Shown piece by piece: positions 17,395-25,908 of a stretch of 64,000 bases of DNA. Positions within the stretch are counted from its first letter, which is position 1; each line of letters opens with the position of its first letter. A program made the position numbers and the translations under genes. This DNA is from JAFGLZ01 sp964622545. Its GTDB lineage: Bacteria; Planctomycetota; Phycisphaerae; UBA1845; JAFGLZ01. The stretch lies in the NCBI GenBank assembly GCA_964622545.1, contig CAZUQM010000038.1, forward strand, positions 1 to 64,000, written 5' to 3'. Below the pieces are notes generated by a model that had not been told where the DNA came from, did no database searches, and saw only the letters and a list, made by a program, of their open reading frames with translations.

Positions 17395-17535
17395 ATGACT
17401 CGACAGATCTTGCGAAAAGTGCGTTACCTGCTGTTGGCCCTGACGGTCTCGGGGCTGGCGTGCATCTCGATCTTCGACGGCTGCCTGCCGACCGCTGAAC
17501 TGGTCGAAGGGCGTGAAGTGGTTCTGGAGCGCTGA
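17395..17535 (+). CDS. Small exported peptide or lipoprotein, 46 aa
   Basis: The gene encodes MTRQILRKVRYLLL and continues through a hydrophobic stretch to ACISIFDGCLPTAE, ending EVVLER. It has a basic N-terminus, one hydrophobic segment and two cysteines; either VSGLAC or IFDGC could serve as a loose lipobox. A strong RBS, GGGGAGGAG, lies ten bases before ATG 17395, and a near-perfect sigma-54 promoter lies 80 bases upstream. Short signal-peptide-plus-GCLP proteins of this style recur in planctomycetes, but I know no function for them. The hairpin at 17545-17584 follows the stop. Confidence 0.6.
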   Translation: MTRQILRKVRYLLLALTVSGLACISIFDGCLPTAELVEGREVVLER

Positions 17536-17544
17536 GAACTCGCT

Positions 17545-17584
17545 GAGCACGGCCTGCTGGGCTAGAAGGCCTCTCGTCGTGCTC
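17545..17584 (+). terminator. Possible hairpin terminator after the 46-aa gene
   Basis: GAGCACG at 17545-17551 pairs with CGTGCTC at 17578-17584, with further GGCC pairing inside. There is no T-run, so it may be a Rho-dependent or stabilising hairpin rather than an intrinsic terminator. Confidence 0.3.
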
Positions 17585-17690
17585 GGCCAATACCCCTCTA
17601 CCCTCCTGCGTTCGAGCGGCCCTGGCGGGGCAAGAGCAACCCGTCAGGGCCTGCTTTCTGCGCGGAGGTTTCGCGGCAACGGCGGGGAAA

Positions 17691-17719
17691 TTGGCAGCGC
17701 AGGACCTTCCTGCTAGACT
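17691..17719 (+). promoter_or_regulatory. Sigma-70 type promoter, possibly leaderless
   Basis: TTGGCA at 17691-17696 and TAGACT at 17714-17719 are separated by 17 bp. The expected start point, about 17725-17727, coincides with the ATG at 17728, so the transcript of the next gene may have no leader. No Shine-Dalgarno sequence is present. Confidence 0.5.
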
Positions 17720-17727
17720 GCCTCGGC

Positions 17728-18789
17728 ATGATGCGTGACAACGTTCAACCGATGCTCCGCTATGCCGGACGGTATCCGATCTTCGATGCGACGAGGATCG
17801 AGACCTACCCCGTCGCCGGCCGGCCGAACAAGGTCAAGCTGGACGACCTGATGAGGCCGGCTGCGGCGCTGGAGGCCGAGCACGTCGTGACGCCCGAGCA
17901 GGCCGAGCTGATCGACCGGGTGGCCGGCGAGATCGTCGAGGCTCGCAAGGCCGAGCGCCCCGTGGTCGTCATCACGGGCGCTCACCTCATCAAGAACGGT
18001 CTGGGCCCGTTGGTGTTCGACCTGATCCAGCGCAAGGCGATCACGCTGGTGGCGACGAACGGGGCCGGGGCGATCCACGATTTCGAGTTGGCGCTGTTCG
18101 GCCAGACGAGCGAGCATGTGCCCAACGCCTTGCCGGCCGGTCAGTTCGGCATGGCGTACGAGTTCGCCTACCAGAACGAGGCGATCAACGTCGGTCACGC
18201 GATGGACCTCGGTTACGGCGAGTCGCTGGGGCGGATGATCTGCGACCGCGAGTTCCGCCGGCAGGTGCTCGAGCGCGTGCACCGTGAGGGGGCGCCGGAG
18301 TACTTCAAGCATCCCGACGTGAGCGTGCTGGCCGCGGCGTACCAGGCCGGCGTGCCACTGACGGTGCACGCCTCGATCGGGACGGACGTGTTGGACCAGC
18401 ACCCGAACTTCGACGCCTCGGCCAAGGGCGCCGCGAGTGGGCGCGACTTCTTGATCTTCACGCAGCACATGGCGGGGTTCACGCAAGGCGGGGTGGTGGT
18501 GAACATCGGCTCGGCGGTGACCGGACCGGAGGTGTTGCTCAAGGCGGTGAGCATGGTCGGCAACGTCGGCAAGGCGCCGACGGGCCTGGTGACGGCCGAC
18601 TTCGACATACGGCCGCACGACCCCGGCGCGATGGCGGACGAGTCGAAGGCCGAGTACTACTACCGCGATCAGAAGAGCATCGTGACGCGCGTGCCGCAGG
18701 CGTTCGGCGGTCGGGGGTACTACGTGCAGGGCAACCAGAAGGCGACGATCCCCGCGCTCTACAAGGCGCTTCGCGCGACGCTGCGCTAG
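17728..18789 (+). CDS. Conserved protein with NGAGAIHDFE motif (deoxyhypusine synthase-like)
   Basis: This 353-aa soluble protein has a Rossmann-like core with VVVITGAHLIKNG (about 79-91) followed by NGAGAIHDFELALFGQTSE near 112-130, then a C-terminal region with FLIFTQHMAGFTQGG. The pattern belongs to a widespread bacterial family of unknown function sometimes linked to the deoxyhypusine-synthase fold and often encoded beside heptose or sugar kinase genes. Here the PfkB-HAD fusion follows in the same direction, which agrees with that association. Enzymatic function is not established from sequence. The start could be either of the two adjacent ATGs. Confidence 0.5.
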   Translation: MMRDNVQPMLRYAGRYPIFDATRIETYPVAGRPNKVKLDDLMRPAAALEAEHVVTPEQAELIDRVAGEIVEARKAERPVVVITGAHLIKNGLGPLVFDLIQRKAITLVATNGAGAIHDFELALFGQTSEHVPNALPAGQFGMAYEFAYQNEAINVGHAMDLGYGESLGRMICDREFRRQVLERVHREGAPEYFKHPDVSVLAAAYQAGVPLTVHASIGTDVLDQHPNFDASAKGAASGRDFLIFTQHMAGFTQGGVVVNIGSAVTGPEVLLKAVSMVGNVGKAPTGLVTADFDIRPHDPGAMADESKAEYYYRDQKSIVTRVPQAFGGRGYYVQGNQKATIPALYKALRATLR

Positions 18790-18849
18790 TACCTCGTCAC
18801 ACTTATTCGTGTGGGTTCGGATCGTGAGGGCGAGACACCAATCGGAGCA

Positions 18850-18958
18850 GCGACCGTCAGGGAGCTGTGTTGTTGGAACGCTTGAACAACAACGCTCCTT
18901 CACAGGCGCGTCTCCAAGGGCGACCCCGAGGCTGCGGAACCGACAGATTCAATTGTGT
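18850..18958 (+). repeat. 109-bp palindromic intergenic repeat, copy A
   Basis: The left arm is GCGACCGTCAGGGAGC, then TGTGTTGTTG, a short loop, CAACAACGCTCC and TTCACAG; the arms pair imperfectly into a hairpin of roughly 60 nt. A distal tail contains CGACCCCGAGGCTGC and GATTCAATTGTGT. The same 109-bp length and internal order are found at 26129-26237 and 60613-60721. It sits between two plus-strand genes. Confidence 0.8.
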
Positions 18959-19063
18959 TCGACTACGAAGCGGATCGGCAACACAGGCGCTGTATGACGT
19001 TCGACGACGAGCACCACAAACCCAACGGCACGCGTTTTGTGGACTGACAAGGGCGAGCACGAC

Positions 19064-20968
19064 ATGGAGCGACAACGACTCGAGCAACTCCTCGATGCCA
19101 TCAAGACGACCCGCGTGGCCGTCATGGGCGACTTCTGCATCGACGCCTATTGGACGATCGATCCGAGCGGGTCGGAGATCTCGCTGGAGACGGGCAAGCC
19201 GACGCAGACGGTCAGCGAGCAGCGGTACGGCCTGGGCGGGGCGGGCAACGTGGTGAACAATCTGGTCGACCTCGGCGTGGGTCAGGTCTACGCCGTCGGG
19301 GTGGTGGGCAACGATCTGTACGGGCGCGAGATGAAGGCCCTGCTGGCCGGGCTCGGCGTCAACGTGGACGGCATGGTGACGCAGGGCCGGGGGTGGGACA
19401 CGGCCGTCTACGGCAAGCCGTACGTCGATCGCGAGGAGCTGAGCCGGCTCGACTTCGGGGCGTTCAACGAGATCGCCGCCGACACGGAGCGGAAGCTGAT
19501 CGATCACCTCAGGCGAACGCTGGAGCACGTGCAGGTGGTGATCCTGAACCAGCAGATCGTTCGGGGCATCAAGAGCGACGCGCTCGTCGTCGAGATCAAC
19601 CGCGTGATCGCCGAGCACCCCGAGCGCGTCTTCATCGTCGACAGCCGGCACAAAAGCGGGCAGTACGAGGGGGCGATCCTCAAGCTGAACGACATCGAGG
19701 CCGGCTCGATGGCCGGCGAGCGACGCGAGGTGGGCGACGTCGTCCTGCTGGAGGACGTCCACGAGTTCGTCAAGGCGATCTATCAGCGAACGGGCAAGCC
19801 GGTGTTCGTCACGCGCGGCGCGCGCGGGTGCGTGGCGTTCGACGGCGAGCACATCGAGGACGTGCCCGGCATCCAGATCCTGTCGCCGACCGATCCGGTC
19901 GGGGCGGGCGACGCGGCGGTTTCGGCGATGGCCGGGGCGTTGGCGGCCGGTGGGACGGTGGCCGAGGCGGGCCATCTCGGCAACTTCGCCGCGGCGGTGA
20001 CGGTGACCAAGCTGGAGCAGTGCGGCTCGGCGGCGCCGGCGGAGATCCTCGGCATCGGCGCCGACCCCGACTACGTCTACAACCCGGAGCTGTCGGACGA
20101 CCCGCGTCGGGCCCGCTTCGCCGACGGCAGCGAGATCGAGGTGGTCGGCGACGGGCTTACGTTGGGCCGCATCGCCCATGCCGTGTTCGACCACGACGGG
20201 ACGATCAGCACGCTCCGCCAGGGCTGGGAGGCGATCATGGAGCCGGTGATGGTGCGGGCGATCCTGGGTCCGCGCTACGACGACGCTGAAGAGGGGCTCT
20301 ACCGCAAGGTCGTGGGCACCGTCCGAGACTACATCGACAAGTCCACGGGCATCCAGACGATTCTGCAGATGGAGGCGCTGGTGGGCTTCGTGCGGGATTT
20401 CGGCTGCGTGCCCGAGTCGGACGTGCTCGACAAGTTCGGCTACAAGCAGGTCTACAACGACGCGCTGATGGAGATGGTCCGGGTGCGGCTGGCGAAGTTC
20501 GACCGCGGCGAGCTCGACGTGGGCGACTTCACGATGAAGGGTTCGGTGGACTTCCTGCGCCGGCTGCACGACCGCGGCATGACGTTGTATCTGGCCAGCG
20601 GGACCGATCGGGACGACGTGATCGCCGAGGCGACGGCGTTGGGCTACGCCGGGATGTTCGACGGACGGATCTACGGGGCGGTCGGCGACGTCAGCAAGTA
20701 CAGCAAGAAGATGGTCATCGACAAGATTCTGTCGGACAACCAGCTCACGGGCAGCCAGCTCGCCGTCTTCGGCGACGGGCCCGTGGAGCTGCGGGAGGCC
20801 AAGAAGCGCGGCGGCATCGCCGTCGGGATCGCCAGCGACGAGGTCCGCCGACACGGCCTGAACCGCGAGAAGCGGACGCGGTTGATCCGCGCCGGGGCCG
20901 ATCTGGTGGTGCCGGACTTCAGCCAGGGCGACCGCTTGCTGAAGCTTCTCATGGACGAGGCGTCATGA
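19064..20968 (+). CDS. PfkB-family sugar kinase fused to HAD hydrolase
   Basis: This 634-aa fusion has an N-terminal ribokinase/PfkB domain (about 10-315) resembling the HldE/RfaE heptose kinase group: VMGDFCIDAYW, the glycine-rich GLGGAGNVVNNL and anion-hole GAGD at 280-283. From about 370 it carries a HAD phosphatase domain with DHDGT at 376-380 (Asp nucleophile and Asp+2) and the late motif FGDGPVE. A kinase-phosphatase pair on one sugar would fit nucleotide-heptose synthesis, as in HldE plus GmhB, but the nucleotidyltransferase part is missing. ATG 19064 is preferred over the upstream TTG 19037. The NGAGAIHDFE gene precedes it. Confidence 0.75.
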   Translation: MERQRLEQLLDAIKTTRVAVMGDFCIDAYWTIDPSGSEISLETGKPTQTVSEQRYGLGGAGNVVNNLVDLGVGQVYAVGVVGNDLYGREMKALLAGLGVNVDGMVTQGRGWDTAVYGKPYVDREELSRLDFGAFNEIAADTERKLIDHLRRTLEHVQVVILNQQIVRGIKSDALVVEINRVIAEHPERVFIVDSRHKSGQYEGAILKLNDIEAGSMAGERREVGDVVLLEDVHEFVKAIYQRTGKPVFVTRGARGCVAFDGEHIEDVPGIQILSPTDPVGAGDAAVSAMAGALAAGGTVAEAGHLGNFAAAVTVTKLEQCGSAAPAEILGIGADPDYVYNPELSDDPRRARFADGSEIEVVGDGLTLGRIAHAVFDHDGTISTLRQGWEAIMEPVMVRAILGPRYDDAEEGLYRKVVGTVRDYIDKSTGIQTILQMEALVGFVRDFGCVPESDVLDKFGYKQVYNDALMEMVRVRLAKFDRGELDVGDFTMKGSVDFLRRLHDRGMTLYLASGTDRDDVIAEATALGYAGMFDGRIYGAVGDVSKYSKKMVIDKILSDNQLTGSQLAVFGDGPVELREAKKRGGIAVGIASDEVRRHGLNREKRTRLIRAGADLVVPDFSQGDRLLKLLMDEAS

Positions 20969-21034
20969 GCGCCGGGTCGTTGTCGTTGCCGCCGTCACCG
21001 GTGTGATCCGCCTCATCGAGTAGGAGCCGACCGC

Positions 21035-22213
21035 ATGAAGATCACCACCATCGAGACCCACGTCTGCAACGCGCGGATGCGCAACTGGATCTTCGTCAAG
21101 GTGCTGACCGACCAGGACGGCCTGTGGGGTTGGGGCGAGGCCACGCTCGAGTGGCATACGCGCGCGGTCTGTGGGGCGATCGAGGACATCGCCCAACTGC
21201 TCGTCGGTGAGGATCCGACGCGGGTCGAGCACCTGTGGCAGATGATGTACCGTCAGCATTTCTGGCACGGCAACGGCATCGTGCGCGGCACGGCGATCAG
21301 CGGGATCGACCTGGCACTGTGGGACATCGTCGGCAAGGTCCACGGCGTGCCGGTGCACAAGCTATTCGGCGGGCCGGTGCGGGACTACGTCCGCACGTAC
21401 TGTCACCTCGGCGGCGGCAAGATGGAGGACTTCTACGAGACCTCGCCGGCCGACGCCCAGCGATTCGCCGACCTGGCCGCCCAGGCCGTCGCCGACGGCT
21501 ACACGGCGATGAAGACGATGGCCGTGCCGGAGACGGCGCCGATCGAGGGATTGCGTCCGATCAAGTACGCCGAGGCCTGCGTGGCGGCGATGCGAGACGC
21601 GGTCGGTCCGGAGATCGACCTGATGGTCGACTGCCACGCCCGTCCGAGCCCGCGGATGGGCGTGCTCCTGGCCAAGGCGCTCGAGCCGTACGGCCTGTAC
21701 TGGTTCGAGGAGCCGTGCTGGCCCGAGAGCGTCGACGGCATCGCCGAATGCCAGCGGGCGGTGGTCACGCCGATCGCCACCGGTGAGCGGCTGGTCAGCC
21801 AGCACGCCTTTCGCGAGCTGCTCGAGAAGCGGGCGTGCAGCGTCATCCAACCCGACATCACGCATGTGGGCGGGCTGAGCGAGGTCCGGCGCGTGGCCGC
21901 GATGGCCGAGGCCTATCGGGTCGCGCTGGCGCCACACAACCCGCAGGGGCCCGTCAGCACGGCCGCATCGCTGGAGCTGGGCCTGTCGACGCCGAGCTAC
22001 CTCATCTGCGAGACCGTCACACAGGACGTCCCGTGGCGGCAGGACGTGGTTTGCGAGGGCTTCACGGTCGAGCCAAAGGGGCGGATCGTCCGTCCCGGCA
22101 ATCGGCCCGGGCTCGGCATTGAGATCAACGAGGCCGAGGTGGCCAAGCATCCGTTCGAGCAGGAGATCCTCCAGCGGTCGTTCTGCGCCGACGGCAGTGT
22201 GGGGGATTGGTGA
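21035..22213 (+). CDS. Enolase-superfamily dehydratase (galactonate dehydratase-like)
   Basis: This 392-aa mandelate racemase/muconate lactonizing enzyme-type protein has metal ligands Asp199 (VDCHAR), Glu225 (FEEP) and Glu251 (GER), and the catalytic His301 (APHNP). These positions and the N-terminal capping domain fit the D-galactonate dehydratase (DgoD) group, which converts sugar acids to 2-keto-3-deoxy acids. Which acid is used is not certain. RBS TAGGAG is nine bases before ATG 21035. It faces the UroD-like gene with a 24-bp convergent gap. Confidence 0.8.
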   Translation: MKITTIETHVCNARMRNWIFVKVLTDQDGLWGWGEATLEWHTRAVCGAIEDIAQLLVGEDPTRVEHLWQMMYRQHFWHGNGIVRGTAISGIDLALWDIVGKVHGVPVHKLFGGPVRDYVRTYCHLGGGKMEDFYETSPADAQRFADLAAQAVADGYTAMKTMAVPETAPIEGLRPIKYAEACVAAMRDAVGPEIDLMVDCHARPSPRMGVLLAKALEPYGLYWFEEPCWPESVDGIAECQRAVVTPIATGERLVSQHAFRELLEKRACSVIQPDITHVGGLSEVRRVAAMAEAYRVALAPHNPQGPVSTAASLELGLSTPSYLICETVTQDVPWRQDVVCEGFTVEPKGRIVRPGNRPGLGIEINEAEVAKHPFEQEILQRSFCADGSVGDW

Positions 22214-22237
22214 TTCCGACGGATCGGCGGGTGTCGA

Positions 22238-23245
22238 TCACGGCTCCCGCAGCACGTCGAGCATGGCGGCGATGTTCTCGGCGGGCACGTCGCCGGGGAT
22301 GTCGTGGGACGGAGCGGCGATGTAGCCGCCGGCTGCGCCGATGTCGGCGAGGATGCGGCGGACTTCCGATCGCACCTCATCGGGCGTGCCGTAGGGCAGC
22401 AGGCGCTGGATGCTGATGCCGCCCCAGAACGCCAGCCGGCCGGTGTAGTCGCGCTTGGCCTGGTAGGTGTCGATGACCTCCGGCTGAAAAGGGTTGAAGC
22501 AGTCCACGCCGATCTCGACGAAGTCTTCGAACAGGGCGTCGACCTTGCCGCAGGAGTGGATGAGCACGAACGTGCCGTGGTCGCGGACGCGGGCGTACTG
22601 CCGGGCGAGCCGCGGCTTGAGCAGCGCCCGCCAGCGTTCCTCACCCATCATAACGCCGAGCTGGGAGCCGAAGTCGTCGCCGAAGTAGACGGCGTCCACG
22701 CCGGGGCATTGCGTCAGGCCGGCCTCGAGCAGGTCGAGGTTGAATTGCAGGACGCGGTCGAGAACGGCCTCGACAAAGGCGGGATCGTCGACCATGGCCA
22801 GCAGGAAGCTCTCGAGCCCGACCATGCCCCACGCCCGCTCAAACAGGCTGAAGTCCAGGGCCATCACGACGAAGCGATCGGGGTGGTGCTCGATGGCCTC
22901 GCCGAGACGATCGAACCGGCCGGGCTCGCTGGGGTCGGGCCAGGCGACGTCGTCGAGCGTGTCGGGGGTGAGGGTGCCTTCGGGCATGCCGATGTCGGCG
23001 TCGACCTGCCGGTTCCATCGGAGGCCGAACTCGTCGGTGTAGAAGCCGTCGGCGTCGCGGACGCCCCACTCGACGCGGATGACGGGGACGACGATCATGT
23101 GGTTGCCGATCTGGGCGGTGAAGTCGGGATCGCCGTAGTAGGCGGCCATCTTCTCGCGCGCGGGTACGGTGAAGCCGACCTGGTACGGCACGCGGTCGGG
23201 CGGCTGGTGACGCAGAGCGGCGATGACGCGCTGCTTTGGGGTCAT
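22238..23245 (-). CDS. Uroporphyrinogen decarboxylase-domain protein
   Basis: This 335-aa protein is of the UroD/MtaA superfamily. It begins MTPKQRVIAALRHQPPDRVP, the usual start of the non-heme UroD-like group, and contains FVLIHSCGKV and FWGGIS near the C-terminal half; the His-x-Cys in HSCGK could bind a metal as in corrinoid methyltransferases. Planctomycetes carry many such genes near sugar-metabolism genes, and a role as a methyltransferase is only a possibility. ATG 23245 is chosen because the family starts there; earlier residues are low-complexity. Confidence 0.7.
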   Translation of the reverse strand: MTPKQRVIAALRHQPPDRVPYQVGFTVPAREKMAAYYGDPDFTAQIGNHMIVVPVIRVEWGVRDADGFYTDEFGLRWNRQVDADIGMPEGTLTPDTLDDVAWPDPSEPGRFDRLGEAIEHHPDRFVVMALDFSLFERAWGMVGLESFLLAMVDDPAFVEAVLDRVLQFNLDLLEAGLTQCPGVDAVYFGDDFGSQLGVMMGEERWRALLKPRLARQYARVRDHGTFVLIHSCGKVDALFEDFVEIGVDCFNPFQPEVIDTYQAKRDYTGRLAFWGGISIQRLLPYGTPDEVRSEVRRILADIGAAGGYIAAPSHDIPGDVPAENIAAMLDVLREP

Positions 23246-23270
23246 GGAGTGGTTCCGTCTCGGTTCGGCG

Positions 23271-23618
23271 CTACTCGACCAGCTCCTCGTCCGACGGGTC
23301 GAACGCGGGACAGACGGCGTTGACGATGGTGATGTCGCCGCTGGCCGCATGGACGACGCCGGGTGGGATCATCACGGCCATGCCGGGCGTGAAGTCGTGG
23401 AGCTCCCCATCGAGCTCGATCCGCCCGAAGCCCTCGAGGCAGTAGTACGTCTCGGTGACGCGGTGATGCCGATGCCTCTTGGCCTGGCCGCTGATTCGGG
23501 TAATGTGGAAGCTGATGGGCCCGCCGTCCTCGGCGGTGATCATGCGGAAGGCCTCGCCGCAGGGGCACGGCGTGACGGGCGTCTCGCTGAGACGTCGGAT
23601 GATCGGTTGGGTCGGCAT
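23271..23618 (-). CDS. Cupin-domain protein
   Basis: This 115-aa single-domain cupin has cupin motif 1 RHRHHRVTETYYCLEG, with two His and a Glu positioned as metal ligands, and motif 2 PGMAVMIPPGVVHAA with the third His. It may be a small-molecule isomerase or a sensor. GAGGAGG is seven bases before ATG 23618. It lies 25 bp upstream of the UroD-like gene on the same strand, so the pair is probably one transcript. Confidence 0.75.
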   Translation of the reverse strand: MPTQPIIRRLSETPVTPCPCGEAFRMITAEDGGPISFHITRISGQAKRHRHHRVTETYYCLEGFGRIELDGELHDFTPGMAVMIPPGVVHAASGDITIVNAVCPAFDPSDEELVE

Positions 23619-23841
23619 GCGGGGCCTCCTCATCATCGTGGCCGTTGGTAGCCGTGGCTATGGGGACCGGGTCCATCTTCTGTCATCGCGGGCGGCGTCG
23701 CAAGCGGGCTGACGCGAGGGGACAAGGCCGGGCGGACGCACACGGTCGTTGAACAGCGAGGGCCCCTACAAGCCTTCGCATGCCACGACGACATCCAACG
23801 TTTCATCCGATGGTAGGAACGGCATCTTTGGAGGCACACCC

Positions 23842-24702
23842 ATGAAACGGAACACGCTCAACTACGTCATCGATCTGATCGGGTTGGTGGTCATGTGGGG
23901 CCTGCTGGTCACGGGGCTGCTGATCAAGTACGTGCTGCCGCCGGGCAGCGGCCACTTCCTGGCGATCGGTGGGATGAACCGGCACGACTTCGGGGACATC
24001 CACTTCTGGCTGGCCATCGGTGTCCTCGTGGTGGTCTTCCTGCATGTCCTGCTGCATTGGCAGTGGGTGTGCGCGACGACACGGAAGCTCGTCGTCAGCT
24101 CGACCGATCCCGAGTACGTGGGCAAGAAGGGCTGGCGCGCGGTGTGGGGGCTCGTGCTGATCGTCGTCCTGGCCGGCGGAGCCACAGGGCTGCTGCTGGC
24201 GGCCAACTCGGCCGTGGCCGAGATCGAGGGCGGGGCGGAGGAGGAAGCCCATGAGCGACGAGGCCGAAATCGCGTGGAAGGCGGTGATCGTGTCGAGGGC
24301 CGCGAAGGGGGTGAGAGGCGAGGCCAAGGCCGTCGGGGCGGACAAGGGCGAGGCCGGCAGCGAAGCGACGAGGCGCGGCCGTCGGAACGCAGCGGTGCCC
24401 TCGATGCGGATCGGGGCCGGGGTCCGGCCAGGGAAGCCTCAGAGACCCCAGGTCTCGGCCGGGGTACGGCCGGGCAGGAGACGGGCGGCCGGGAGATCCG
24501 CGGGTCCTTGACGCTTGGCGAAGCCGCGGCGATTAAGGGCATGGCAGTTGAGGACTTGAAGACCGCGTTGGGCCTGCCGCGGGACGTGGCAGACGATGAA
24601 CGCCTGGGCCGACTCGGCCGGCGTTACGGGTTCACCATGTCGCAGGTCCGCGACCTGGGTGCCGCCGAGGCGCCGAGCGCGGAGCGGGCGGGCCCTAGGT
24701 GA
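23842..24702 (+). CDS. DUF4405-type membrane protein with Arg/Glu/Gly-rich tail
   Basis: This 286-aa protein starts with three membrane helices of the DUF4405 type (GLVVMWGLLVTGLLIKYVLP, IHFWLAIGVLVVVFLHVLLH, a third near 105-120), including His residues in GGMNRHDFGD and HVLLHW that resemble b-type heme ligands. The next 75 residues are low-complexity Arg/Gly/Glu (GGERRGQGRRGGQGRGRQRSD), then a short folded end with LTLGEAAAIKGMAVEDLKTAL. Helix-turn-helix-like or SHOCT-type end domains are possible. GGAGG precedes ATG 23842. The tail sequence is unusual. Confidence 0.7.
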   Translation: MKRNTLNYVIDLIGLVVMWGLLVTGLLIKYVLPPGSGHFLAIGGMNRHDFGDIHFWLAIGVLVVVFLHVLLHWQWVCATTRKLVVSSTDPEYVGKKGWRAVWGLVLIVVLAGGATGLLLAANSAVAEIEGGAEEEAHERRGRNRVEGGDRVEGREGGERRGQGRRGGQGRGRQRSDEARPSERSGALDADRGRGPAREASETPGLGRGTAGQETGGREIRGSLTLGEAAAIKGMAVEDLKTALGLPRDVADDERLGRLGRRYGFTMSQVRDLGAAEAPSAERAGPR

Positions 24703-24726
24703 CGGGCCCGTCGTGTCCTGCGACGA

Positions 24727-25584
24727 TCAGGTTGTCGTCTTGGTCTTGAAGCGGACGCCGTGCGGTTCGAGCGTGGCCACCGGATCGGCAGGATCGAACA
24801 CGACGGCGGCGAGGGTGGACGAGCCCGCGCCAGGGTTGATGGCGACGGTCCGACCGATCTTCTCGTAGACCTGGCCCGAGACGTAGGGGCTGTCGTGCAG
24901 GTGGCCGTGGAGCGAGACGTCGGGCTGCTGCTCTTCAAGAAACTTCCGGACGGCCCGCGAGCCGACGGGCTGGCCCGTGATGAGCCGGTCGAGGTGCGAG
25001 TGGTGCGGCGGCGAGTGTGAGACGAAGATCCATCGCCCCTCGGGGACGGGCACCTTGGAGAGGTCTTCGTCGATGCTCGGCTGGTTCTTGAAGTAGGTCG
25101 GCGTGGGGGCCTCGACGACCTTCTCGGCCAGCAGGTCCCAGCGTCCACCGCCGGCGAGCGGCGGTTCGGTGTCGGCGAAGTCGAGCCGCTCGTAGTCCTT
25201 GGCGAAGAACGGCGAGGGTGGGCTGAAGCTGTAGCCCAGGATCGACCAGTCGTCGAACGTAAAGGCGCGGTCGGGACGCAGCACCGTGACCAAGCCCTGC
25301 TCATCGAAGTCCTCGAGGATGCGGGTCGAGCACAGCCAGTCGTGGTTGCCGAAGATCATGGCGACCTGGCAGAAGGGGCAGTCGTCGCGGAGCGTCCGGA
25401 GCCATTCGGCCAGCCAGCCCCGGGTGAACTCGACCTGCACGGGGCCGGGATCGCTCATATCGCCGTCGGGGAGCATGTCTCCGCCGAGGATGAGCAGGTC
25501 CGGCTTGGCCGTGGCGACCAGGCCGGCGGCTTCCTCGTACAGGTTCTCGCGTCCGTGGAAGTCGGTGGTGAAGCAGATGCGCAT
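24727..25584 (-). CDS. Metallophosphoesterase
   Basis: This 285-aa calcineurin-like phosphoesterase has all five dimetal motifs: DFHG at 8-11, GGD at 34-36, GNHD near 80-83, the His of SHSPPH near 190, and GHLH near 226. It is likely cytosolic, with no signal peptide. Substrate could be a phosphodiester or cyclic nucleotide but cannot be set from sequence. It converges with the DUF4405 gene; the stops are 24 bases apart. Confidence 0.9.
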   Translation of the reverse strand: MRICFTTDFHGRENLYEEAAGLVATAKPDLLILGGDMLPDGDMSDPGPVQVEFTRGWLAEWLRTLRDDCPFCQVAMIFGNHDWLCSTRILEDFDEQGLVTVLRPDRAFTFDDWSILGYSFSPPSPFFAKDYERLDFADTEPPLAGGGRWDLLAEKVVEAPTPTYFKNQPSIDEDLSKVPVPEGRWIFVSHSPPHHSHLDRLITGQPVGSRAVRKFLEEQQPDVSLHGHLHDSPYVSGQVYEKIGRTVAINPGAGSSTLAAVVFDPADPVATLEPHGVRFKTKTTT

Positions 25585-25701
25585 ACGTCTCCCCGCACTC
25601 GCCCAGAGGTTGCGGCCGCCGCGACGGGCCGGCCGTCACGACGGCACCCTGACTTGGATGCCTAGCGCGCCGGTTTGATAGCCCAGGGGGCTCTGCGGCA
25701 T

Positions 25702-25908
25702 TCAGTATAGCGTGTTCTCGATGCGGGTGTCGATGTGCTCGACGGCCTTCATCAGGTCGTCCATGACGCCCTCGACCTGCTTACCGAGCGTGGGATCGCC
25801 GTCGTTTTCGACATAGGGGTTGTAGACGACGGCGCGGTTGGGGGCGCCGCAGCCGGCGGAGATCAGGCCGGCCAGCAATGCGAATGCCAAGCGGCAGGGT
25901 CTGGGCAT
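25702..25908 (-). CDS. Small lipoprotein, 68 aa
   Basis: The sequence MPRPCRLAFALLAGLISAGC gives a clean signal peptide and lipobox with Cys20 lipidated. The mature 49 residues are hydrophilic (GAPNRAVVYNPYVEND, KQVEGVMDDLMKAVEHIDT). ATG 25908 is used because the longer frame only adds unrelated residues. No partner is obvious; the phosphoesterase gene 24727 is downstream on the same strand after a 117-bp gap. Function unknown. Confidence 0.6.
   Translation of the reverse strand: MPRPCRLAFALLAGLISAGCGAPNRAVVYNPYVENDGDPTLGKQVEGVMDDLMKAVEHIDTRIENTLY

Noticed and set aside
18857..20854. A 665-codon open frame opposite the PfkB-HAD fusion
   Set aside because: It is antisense to a clear enzyme, is Arg/His/Val-rich, starts in the palindromic repeat, and has no domain pattern.
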